Assembly (NCBI RefSeq): GCF_016900355.1
Contig: NZ_JACJKA010000001.1
Location: forward strand, 310,001-374,000
Reading direction: 5' to 3'
Length of the DNA: 64,000 bases
Origin: Bacteroides mediterraneensis
Lineage (GTDB): Bacteria; Bacteroidota; Bacteroidia; Bacteroidales; Bacteroidaceae
Position numbers and translations under genes: made by a program. This document shows, piece by piece, positions 47,157-54,338 of the stretch; within the stretch, counting starts at the first letter, position 1, and the number at the start of each line of letters is the position of its first letter. The notes under the pieces were generated by a model, which was given only the letters and a program-made list of their open reading frames with translations, did not search any database and was not told the origin of the DNA.

Positions 47157-48065
47157 TCATCCGTTCTCCTCCCGATAATCCTTGGGAGTCATTCCTGTCA
47201 TACGCCGGAAATACTTGCAAAAGAACGAAGCATTGGGAAAATTCAGTTCGTCGGCTATCTGATACACCAGCTTGTCGGTGTGGCATAACATCAGTTTGGC
47301 TTCCTGCATCACAGCCTCATTGACCCAGTCCATCACCGTCCGCCCGCTGGCTTGCCGCACCAATGTACTCAAATAACGGGAGGTCAGGCATAAACGGTCG
47401 GCATAAAACGCACAGTTCCGTTCATGGACGGCATATTTGTTGACCAATTCCAAAAAGCGATTGAACACTTCCTCCTGCCGGCTACGCTTCTGTTTGCCCG
47501 CTTCCAGTTTGCGCCCTCTGAAACCATCCGTCTGGTGAAAAACAAGAGAAATCAAGCTTTGTACGGATTCCTTTGGGAACGGCCAGTCGTGAACTACCTC
47601 CCACAACAAGGCAAAAATCTGCTCCATCCGCCGACTCTCCTGCTCAGTCAATGAAAGATGCAGAAACAGTCTGCCTTGTAAATAGACCTGCAACAAATCT
47701 TCTTTCTGCCAGCTTTCCATCAGACTGTTGGAAAAAGCCAACATCGCTAAATCCAAATCAGACGATATGTATAGAAATTCGAATACGGTTCCAGGAGAGA
47801 CTACCAGAAAATCTCCCGCCTTAAACTCCAGTTCACGCAAGTTGATACGCAAACGAAGCGTACCGGCACGAAAATACACCACCCGCCCCTCCGTCAGACG
47901 GTAGGGCTGTCCCTCCACAGACAGGAAACGGCCCACATCGGCTATCCCATGAATGGAACGGAGCAATCCCAGTTCCGGAATCAGAAAACGATAGGCATTG
48001 TGGCTTTCTCCCACCCGCTCACGCATTTGTCTCAAGGCCAGCAACAACAGACGATTCGATTTCAT
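47157..48065 (-). CDS. AraC family transcriptional regulator
   Basis: The 302-residue product has an N-terminal cupin-like ligand domain (about 30-150) and a C-terminal pair of helix-turn-helix motifs (YADRLCLTSRYLSTLVRQASG and LVYQIADELNFPNASFFCKYF, ending RMTGMTPKDYRE). It is divergent from the TolC/HlyD/ABC operon with 157 bases between. This suggests, but does not prove, that it controls that exporter. The ligand is unknown. Confidence 0.9.
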   Translation of the reverse strand: MKSNRLLLLALRQMRERVGESHNAYRFLIPELGLLRSIHGIADVGRFLSVEGQPYRLTEGRVVYFRAGTLRLRINLRELEFKAGDFLVVSPGTVFEFLYISSDLDLAMLAFSNSLMESWQKEDLLQVYLQGRLFLHLSLTEQESRRMEQIFALLWEVVHDWPFPKESVQSLISLVFHQTDGFRGRKLEAGKQKRSRQEEVFNRFLELVNKYAVHERNCAFYADRLCLTSRYLSTLVRQASGRTVMDWVNEAVMQEAKLMLCHTDKLVYQIADELNFPNASFFCKYFRRMTGMTPKDYREENG

Positions 48066-48085
48066 TTTACAGACACAATTTCCTG

Positions 48086-48093
48086 CAAAGATA
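48086..48093 (-). promoter_or_regulatory. -7 box (TATCTTTG) for the AraC-type gene
   Basis: On the minus strand TATCTTTG lies 20 bases before the ATG at 48065. Confidence 0.55.
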
Positions 48094-48190
48094 ATATTTC
48101 ACTCGATTTCAGGGCTATATACAGGCAATTATCTAACAAAAAGAACATTCCGTCACACATATAGGACCAAAAGATATCATAAAATCCCTG

Positions 48191-48198
48191 TATCTTTG
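48191..48198 (+). promoter_or_regulatory. -7 box (TATCTTTG) for the AraC-linked export operon
   Basis: TATCTTTG lies 24 bases before the ATG at 48223. The space between this box and the divergent one (about 100 bases) is where an AraC-type protein would be expected to bind. Confidence 0.55.
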
Positions 48199-48222
48199 TC
48201 TTATTGCCTCAACAAAGATTGA

Positions 48223-49479
48223 ATGCGTATGCTACGAATGTTTCTCTTCTTGTGCGTATGGGGCTTCAGTCACATCGTCCATGCACAAGTCACATTGGAA
48301 GATTGCCGCCAAAAAGCCCGTGAGAATTACCCGCAAGCCCGGCAATATGACCTGCTCCGCCTCTCGGAAGAATATACCTTATCGAATGCAGGAAAAGGCA
48401 ACTTGCCACAGATTAGTCTGAGTGGAAAAATCTCTTATCAAAGTGAAGCCACCACCTTCCCCTTTGATATCCCCGGACTTGATAGCAAAGGACTGCCCAA
48501 AGACCAATATCAGGCAATGATTGAAGTCAGACAGAACCTGTGGGACGGAGGAAAAATCCGGAACCAGAAAGCCCAGATTCAGGCCGCAACAGAGGAAAGC
48601 GAACGACAGCTTGACAACAGTCTGTATGCACTGGAAGAAAGAGTGAACCAGGTTTTCTTCGGTATTCTCTTACTCGACGAACAATTGTCACAACACACGT
48701 TACTCGAAGAAAAACTGACCCGGAGCCTGAAGGATGTGCAAGCCTATCGCGCCAACGGTACAGCCAATGACGCCGATGTGGATGCCGTGCAAGTAGAAAT
48801 CCTGCAAACCCGCCAGCAACGCATCCAGCTGGAAAGCAACCGCAGTGCCTACCTGCGTATGTTGTCTCTGCTGACAGGGGAAGAGCTTCCGCCACACACG
48901 CACCTCCAACGGCCTGAGGCTGTCTTGGAAACGACCGGCATCGTCAACCGTCCTGAACTCCGATGGTACGAGGCACAGGAGCAGACCGTCTCCGTGCATC
49001 GAAAAGGATTACAGACCGGCTATCTTCCCTCTTTCAGCCTTTTCGCACAAGGAGCCTACGGCAATCCGGGACTGGACATTCTTAAAGACAAGTTCAGGGC
49101 CTACTATCTGGTCGGAGCCCGCTTTACGTGGAATTTCGGAAGTCTGTATACCCTGAAAAACGACCGGAAAAAGCTGGATAACCAGCTCCAGAAAATCCAA
49201 AGCGAACGAGATTTGTTTCTGTTTCATACCCACCTACAGCTGGCGGAAGAGGACGGCACCATCCAGACCCTCCGGCAACAGATGAAAGAGGACGAAGAGA
49301 TAATCCGGCTGCGGAAAAACATCCGGCTTTCTGCCGAGGCCAAAGTGGCCAACGGTACCCTGAGTGTCAGTGACTTGCTGAAAGAAATCACGGCCGAGAA
49401 CCTGGCCCGGCAGGCAAAAGTACTCCACGAAATCCAACTGCTCATGCACCTGCACCAGCGAAAACACCTCACCAACTAA
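48223..49479 (+). CDS. TolC family outer-membrane protein of the AraC-linked exporter
   Basis: The 418-residue product has a signal peptide (MFLFLCVWGFSHIVHAQ) and TolC-type helices with two repeats (TLEDCRQKARENYPQARQYD, GLQTGYLPSFSLFAQGAY). It forms the outer-membrane duct for the HlyD-type adaptor, ATPase and permeases encoded downstream. An internal ATG at 48229 is an alternative start that keeps the signal peptide. The gap to the adaptor gene is 34 bases. Confidence 0.9.
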   Translation: MRMLRMFLFLCVWGFSHIVHAQVTLEDCRQKARENYPQARQYDLLRLSEEYTLSNAGKGNLPQISLSGKISYQSEATTFPFDIPGLDSKGLPKDQYQAMIEVRQNLWDGGKIRNQKAQIQAATEESERQLDNSLYALEERVNQVFFGILLLDEQLSQHTLLEEKLTRSLKDVQAYRANGTANDADVDAVQVEILQTRQQRIQLESNRSAYLRMLSLLTGEELPPHTHLQRPEAVLETTGIVNRPELRWYEAQEQTVSVHRKGLQTGYLPSFSLFAQGAYGNPGLDILKDKFRAYYLVGARFTWNFGSLYTLKNDRKKLDNQLQKIQSERDLFLFHTHLQLAEEDGTIQTLRQQMKEDEEIIRLRKNIRLSAEAKVANGTLSVSDLLKEITAENLARQAKVLHEIQLLMHLHQRKHLTN

Positions 49480-49513
49480 TTTTTATTTTCCAACCGTTCA
49501 AAATATTCCGAAT

Positions 49514-50404
49514 ATGAAAACAAAATATGGACTCCTCCTCTTTACTGTATACTGTCTCACCGCCTGTGGAGAGAAAGACAACTTTGATGCGACCGGTACT
49601 TTTGAAGCAACCGAAATTGTGGTCTCTTCCGAAACTGCCGGAAAACTGTTCTACCTGAATGCCGAAGAAGGGATGCACTTTACCCAAGGCACTGAAGTGG
49701 GGCTGGTGGACACCGTACAGCTCTACCTGAAAAAGCGTCAGCTGGAGGCACAGATGAAGTCCGTGGAAAACCAACGCCCCGACATTCACCGGCAGATTGC
49801 CGCCACCAAGGAACAAATCGCTACCGCACAACGGGAACGCAACCGGGTGGAAAACCTGCTGAAAGCACAGGCAGCCAACCGCAAACAGCTGGATGACTGG
49901 GACGCCCAGCTGGCGGTACTCAACCGGCAACTGGAGGCACAGGTATCTTCTTTAGGGAACACCACTGCCAGCCTGACGGAACAAAGCTCATCGGTAGCCA
50001 TCCAAGTAGCACAAATCGAAGACCAACTCAAGAAATGCCATATCACCGCCCCGATAAGCGGAACGGTTCTGGCCAAATATGCCGAACCGGGAGAACTGGC
50101 TACCCTCGGGAAACCGCTGTTCAAGATAGCCGACACGGAACACATCTTCCTGCGGGCCTACGTCACCTCCCGGCAACTGGCCTCCGTAAAATTAGGAAGT
50201 GAGGTCACGGTATTTGCCGACTTTGGCGATGCACAACGGAACACCTACCCCGGCAAAGTGACCTGGATTTCCGAAGAAGCCGAATTCACCCCGAAAACCA
50301 TCCTGACCGATGACGAACGTGCCAACCAAGTCTATGCCGTCAAGATAGCCGTCCACAACGACGGGCGCATCAAACTGGGTATGTACGGCGAAGTCAAATT
50401 CTGA
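49514..50404 (+). CDS. HlyD family secretion adaptor (lipoprotein)
   Basis: The 296-residue product has a lipobox LTAC (Cys18), so it is probably lipid-anchored and not held by a membrane helix. It shows the biotinyl-lipoyl start (FEATEIVVSSETAGKLFYLN), a long helical hairpin (about 70-165) and the second lipoyl half (CHITAPISGTVLAKYAEPGE). It then has a beta-barrel domain ending DGRIKLGMYGEVKF. It is the adaptor of the YhbG/YbhG type found with YhiH-like ATPases. It lies 13 bases before the ATPase gene. Confidence 0.9.
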   Translation: MKTKYGLLLFTVYCLTACGEKDNFDATGTFEATEIVVSSETAGKLFYLNAEEGMHFTQGTEVGLVDTVQLYLKKRQLEAQMKSVENQRPDIHRQIAATKEQIATAQRERNRVENLLKAQAANRKQLDDWDAQLAVLNRQLEAQVSSLGNTTASLTEQSSSVAIQVAQIEDQLKKCHITAPISGTVLAKYAEPGELATLGKPLFKIADTEHIFLRAYVTSRQLASVKLGSEVTVFADFGDAQRNTYPGKVTWISEEAEFTPKTILTDDERANQVYAVKIAVHNDGRIKLGMYGEVKF

Positions 50405-50417
50405 AAGGAGGGCACAA

Positions 50418-51908
50418 ATGGAAACCCTTATTGAAGTCAGCCACGTAAGCAAAAGCTACGGAAAGGTACAGGCCCTGCGCGACGTATCTTTCCAGGTGAA
50501 GCAAGGCGAACTGTTCGGACTCATCGGTCCCGACGGCTCCGGAAAGAGTACACTCTTCCGCATCCTGACCACTCTACTGAAGCCGGACCAGGGAACGGCT
50601 CATGTACTGCATGCCGACGTACTGGCCGACTTCCGCACCATCCGGCGAAGCGTAGGCTACATGCCGGGACGTTTCTCCTTGTACCAAGACCTGACTGTGG
50701 AAGAAAACCTGCGTTTCTTTGCGACCGTCTTTCACACCACCGTGGAAGAGAACTACGAACGGATTCGGCCGATTTACGGACAGATTGCTCCGTTCAAAGA
50801 CCGGAGAGCCGGCGCCCTGTCGGGAGGCATGAAGCAAAAGTTAGCATTGTGCTGCGCGCTGGTCCATGCTCCCCAAATCCTACTTCTCGATGAGCCGACC
50901 ACCGGAGTAGACCCTGTATCCCGTCGGGAATTCTGGGAAATGCTGGCCCGTCTCCGTCAGGAAGGCATCACCCTCGTGGTATCCACCCCTTTCATGGACG
51001 AAGCCCGACGATGCGACCGCGTAGCCTTCCTATATGAAGGAGAAATCAAGGGTATCGACCGCCCGGAAACTATCCTGACCCGATTCAGCGACATTCTGTG
51101 TCCTCCCGGACTGGAACGAAAAACGGCAGTCGAAAACGCCGCCCCCCTCATCCAGGTAGACAATCTGGTCAAACGGTTCGGCACTTTTACCGCCGTCGAC
51201 CACATCTCTTTCTCGGTACAGCGGGGAGAGATTTTCGGCTTCTTAGGAGCCAACGGAGCCGGAAAGACCACTGCTATGCGCATTCTCTGCGGCCTCAGCC
51301 TACCTTCCGAAGGGAAAGCGGAGGTGATGGGATTCGATGTCCGGACACAGAGCGAGGAAATAAAACGACGAATCGGCTACATGAGCCAGAAGTTTTCGCT
51401 GTATGAAGACCTGACGGTCCGCGAGAATCTCCGCCTGTTCGGAGGTATTTACGGAGTCAACGCCAAAGAAATTACGACCCGCACCGAAGAGACCTTGCGG
51501 CGTATCGGCCTCTACGAGGAACAACATACCTTGGTCCGTTCCCTGCCCTTAGGCTGGAAACAGCGACTGGCCTTCTCGGTAGCCATTTTCCACCGCCCGG
51601 AACTGGTTTTTCTGGATGAACCCACCGGAGGCGTAGATCCCGCCACCCGCCGCCAGTTCTGGGAACTGATTTATCAGGCTGCCGATCAGGGAATCACCAT
51701 TTTCGTCACCACGCACTACATGGACGAAGCAGAATATTGCGACCGCATTTCCATGATGGTGGACGGACACATCCGCGCCCTGGATACTCCCGACGGACTG
51801 AAGGCCCGCTTCCAAGCCCGAGACATGGACGAAGTGTTCCAGAAACTGGCCCGCGAAGCCCAACGGGGAGATGCGGCTTTTACTCACGCTCAAACCGAAC
51901 GACTATGA
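50418..51908 (+). CDS. Duplicated ABC ATPase (two nucleotide-binding domains) of a YhiH/YbhF-type exporter
   Basis: The 496-residue product joins two ATPase domains. Domain 1 has Walker A GPDGSGKST, signature LSGGMKQKLALCCALVH and Walker B ILLLDEPTTGVD. Domain 2 has Walker A GANGAGKTT and Walker B VFLDEPTGGVD, but its signature reads LPLGWKQRLAFSVAI, where the usual SGG is replaced. Such fused pairs power drug exporters with two ABC-2 permeases, as here. Its stop overlaps the first permease start (ATGA). Confidence 0.92.
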   Translation: METLIEVSHVSKSYGKVQALRDVSFQVKQGELFGLIGPDGSGKSTLFRILTTLLKPDQGTAHVLHADVLADFRTIRRSVGYMPGRFSLYQDLTVEENLRFFATVFHTTVEENYERIRPIYGQIAPFKDRRAGALSGGMKQKLALCCALVHAPQILLLDEPTTGVDPVSRREFWEMLARLRQEGITLVVSTPFMDEARRCDRVAFLYEGEIKGIDRPETILTRFSDILCPPGLERKTAVENAAPLIQVDNLVKRFGTFTAVDHISFSVQRGEIFGFLGANGAGKTTAMRILCGLSLPSEGKAEVMGFDVRTQSEEIKRRIGYMSQKFSLYEDLTVRENLRLFGGIYGVNAKEITTRTEETLRRIGLYEEQHTLVRSLPLGWKQRLAFSVAIFHRPELVFLDEPTGGVDPATRRQFWELIYQAADQGITIFVTTHYMDEAEYCDRISMMVDGHIRALDTPDGLKARFQARDMDEVFQKLAREAQRGDAAFTHAQTERL

Positions 51909-53026
51909 AACAGTTTATTGCTTTTGTCAGAAAAGAATTCCATCACATTCTGCGCGACCGGCGCACCATGCTGATACTGATAGGCATGCCGATTATACAG
52001 ATTATCCTTTTTGGCTTTGCCATCTCTACCGAGGTACGCAATGTACAGACTGCCGTATTGACTCCCTCCCTTCAGACGGATGTACGGAAACTGGTAGAGC
52101 AACTGGATGCCAGCGAGTATTTCACGGTGAAATATGTCGTTCAGTCGCCCGATGAGATTGAACGGCTGTTCCGGCGCAACCAGATAGAGCTGGCCGTCAT
52201 TTTCCCCTCCGACCTGCACCGGTTCCGCTTCAATTCTTCACAGATACAAATTTTAGCCGATGCCACGGAGCCCAACCTGGCAGTCACCCGGAGTACGTAT
52301 GCCCAAACCATTCTCCGACAAGCCCTGCAAACCATCCGGCCCGCTGACGCTTTCTCCTCCAAAGGAGGAACGGAAGGGATGCCGATTGTAGCCTACAACA
52401 AGCTGCTCTACAACCCGCAAATGAAGAGTGCCTACAACTTCGTACCGGGGGTTATGGGACTGATTCTGATGCTGATTTGCGCCATGATGACTTCCATTTC
52501 CATTGTCCGCGAAAAAGAGACTGGTACAATGGAAGTGCTGCTGGTCTCCCCTGTCAATCCGCTGTTTGTCATTCTGTCGAAATCCGTACCCTATTTCGTA
52601 CTCTCCCTGCTCAACCTGACTACCATCCTGCTGCTTTCGGTCTTTGTGCTCAACGTGCCGATATCCGGAAGTCTGACGATCCTGCTGGGAGTTTCCCTGC
52701 TGTTCATCTTCGTATCGCTGGCACTGGGACTGCTGATTTCCTGCGTCACGCATACCCAAGTGGCAGCCCTGCTGGTCTCGGCCATGGTCCTGCTCATCCC
52801 GACCATTATCCTGTCGGGCATTATCTACCCGGTAGAAAGTATGCCGGGCATCCTTCAGGCCATTTCCTGCCTCATTCCGGCACGCTGGTACGTGGCAGCA
52901 GTGCGACGACTGATGATTGAAGGCGTACCCTTTGTCTACGTCTGGAAGGAAGTGGCTGTGTTGTGCCTCATGGCCGTAGTCCTGATTGCAGCCACCACCC
53001 GCAAATTCAAGAACCGACTGGAATAA
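51905..53026 (+). CDS. ABC-2 family permease (first of the AraC-linked exporter)
   Basis: The 373-residue product has one N-terminal helix (DRRTMLILIGMPIIQIILFG), a large extracytoplasmic part and five C-terminal helices. These include the conserved EKETGTMEVLLVSPVNPLFV and IPTIILSGIIYPVESMPG blocks of YhhJ/YbhS-type ABC-2 exporters. The ATG at 51905 is inside the ATPase stop (ATGA), so translation is coupled. It would form a dimer with the next permease. Confidence 0.92.
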   Translation: MKQFIAFVRKEFHHILRDRRTMLILIGMPIIQIILFGFAISTEVRNVQTAVLTPSLQTDVRKLVEQLDASEYFTVKYVVQSPDEIERLFRRNQIELAVIFPSDLHRFRFNSSQIQILADATEPNLAVTRSTYAQTILRQALQTIRPADAFSSKGGTEGMPIVAYNKLLYNPQMKSAYNFVPGVMGLILMLICAMMTSISIVREKETGTMEVLLVSPVNPLFVILSKSVPYFVLSLLNLTTILLLSVFVLNVPISGSLTILLGVSLLFIFVSLALGLLISCVTHTQVAALLVSAMVLLIPTIILSGIIYPVESMPGILQAISCLIPARWYVAAVRRLMIEGVPFVYVWKEVAVLCLMAVVLIAATTRKFKNRLE

Positions 53027-53037
53027 ACCGCAAGCTT

Positions 53038-54099
53038 ATGATGTTACGCTACCTGATAGAAAAAGAATTCAAACAACTGAAACGCAACCGTTTCCTGCCC
53101 CGCCTCATCCTACTGTTTCCCTGCGTGATGATGCTGGTGATGCCATGGGCCGCCACACTGGAAATCGAGGACTTGCGCATTGCCGTCATTGACCACGACC
53201 AAAGTCCCTCGTCCCAACGGCTGGTACACCGCATCGAGGCTTCCCGTTACTTCCAGCTGACTGCCTTGCCTGCTTCTTACGCACAAGGCCTGAACGCCAT
53301 TGAAAAAGACCAGGTGGACATGCTGCTGGAAATCCCCCGAGGATTTGAGAAAGACCAGGCCCGCGGCGTCAGTCCTTCCACCCTGATTGCCGTCAATACG
53401 GTCAACGGTACCAAAGGAGTACTGGGCAGCACCTACCTGCAACAAATTCTCAATCCGCAGCCCTCACCCGCCTCCGTGCGCTACCAGTTCAATCCGTACC
53501 TCAACTACAAAGTGTTCATGGTACCTGCCCTGATGACCATGATACTGGTACTGCTCTGCGGCTTCCTCCCGGCCCTGAACGTGGTCAGCGAGAAAGAAGC
53601 AGGTACCATCGAGCAAATCAATGTCAGTCCGGTGAGCCGTTTCACCTTTACCCTCGCCAAACTCCTGCCCTACTGGGCCATCGGATTTGTGGTACTGAAC
53701 CTGTGCATGCTGCTGGCCTGGCTGGTCTACGGACTGACACCCGAAGGAAACATCCTCACCATCTATCTGACCACGCTGATTTTCGCACTGGTCATGTCGG
53801 GGCTGGGCTTGGTCATCTCCAATTACTCTTCCACCTTACAGCAAGCCATGTTCGTCATGTGGTTCTGCATGCTGATTTTCATTCTGATGAGCGGACTGTT
53901 CACTCCTATCAGCAGCATGCCGGAATGGGCACAATACATCACGTACCTCAATCCGCTGCGCTACTTCATGGAAATCATGCGCATGGTCTATCTGAAGGGC
54001 AGCCACATCGGCGACATCGGCTTCCAGCTTTCCATGCTCTCCACCTTTGCCGTTCTGCTATATGTTTGGGCCATCCGCAGCTACCGCAAGCAGCAATAA
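53038..54099 (+). CDS. ABC-2 family permease (second of the AraC-linked exporter)
   Basis: The 353-residue product has the same layout as the preceding permease: N-terminal helix, extracytoplasmic domain, then helices with KEAGTIEQINVSPVSRFTFT and LMSGLFTPISSMPEWAQ. Start 53038 is next to a second ATG at 53041. It is the last gene of the operon. Just downstream lies a perfect 15-bp inverted repeat that is also part of the 22-bp palindrome array at 54127-54206. Confidence 0.92.
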   Translation: MMLRYLIEKEFKQLKRNRFLPRLILLFPCVMMLVMPWAATLEIEDLRIAVIDHDQSPSSQRLVHRIEASRYFQLTALPASYAQGLNAIEKDQVDMLLEIPRGFEKDQARGVSPSTLIAVNTVNGTKGVLGSTYLQQILNPQPSPASVRYQFNPYLNYKVFMVPALMTMILVLLCGFLPALNVVSEKEAGTIEQINVSPVSRFTFTLAKLLPYWAIGFVVLNLCMLLAWLVYGLTPEGNILTIYLTTLIFALVMSGLGLVISNYSSTLQQAMFVMWFCMLIFILMSGLFTPISSMPEWAQYITYLNPLRYFMEIMRMVYLKGSHIGDIGFQLSMLSTFAVLLYVWAIRSYRKQQ

Positions 54100-54126
54100 G
54101 CTGTTCGATATTTGACTTCTTATCTT

Positions 54127-54206
54127 GACACGAACGTGCAACGACCTCATCACGTTCGTGTCAAGGTCTCGTCACGTCCGTGTCTACCTCTCGTCACGTT
54201 CGTGTC
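54127..54206. repeat. Array of four palindromes at an exact 22-bp period
   Basis: The 10-base palindrome CACGTTCGTG or a variant begins at 54129 (CACGAACGTG, the reverse orientation), 54151, 54173 (CACGTCCGTG) and 54195, each exactly 22 bases apart. The last three copies also share flanks (GTC after, TCTCGT before copies 3 and 4). Copy 1 is inverted. GACACGAACGTG at 54127-54138 pairs with CACGTTCGTGTC at 54195-54206, and with copy 2 it forms a 15-bp inverted repeat (54124-54138 with 54151-54165). No T run follows. The design matches the array at 38684-38767, with another palindrome and a 22-bp period. Confidence 0.9.
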
Positions 54207-54297
54207 GAGGTATTTCCGCAAAGGAATTTCCCTAAAAATGCCCCTTGCAAGGTCCAGAATTGTAAGTCAGTTATTTCCACCTTACAGAATTATTCAG

Positions 54298-54305
54298 TAA
54301 CTTTG
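54298..54305 (+). promoter_or_regulatory. -7 box (TAACTTTG) for the topoisomerase gene
   Basis: TAACTTTG lies 33 bases before the ATG at 54339 and 92 bases after the palindrome array. Confidence 0.55.
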
Positions 54306-54338
54306 CCCGAATCTCTTTTACATAGGACCCATTTGAAT

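Noticed and set aside
54124-54206. Plain intrinsic terminator of the export operon
   Set aside because: Copies 1 and 2 can form a 15-bp hairpin, but no T run follows and two more copies continue at the same step.
54180-54338. Longer N-terminus for the topoisomerase A subunit
   Set aside because: The extra 53 residues would be encoded in the palindrome array and upstream of the -7 box. They do not resemble the family.
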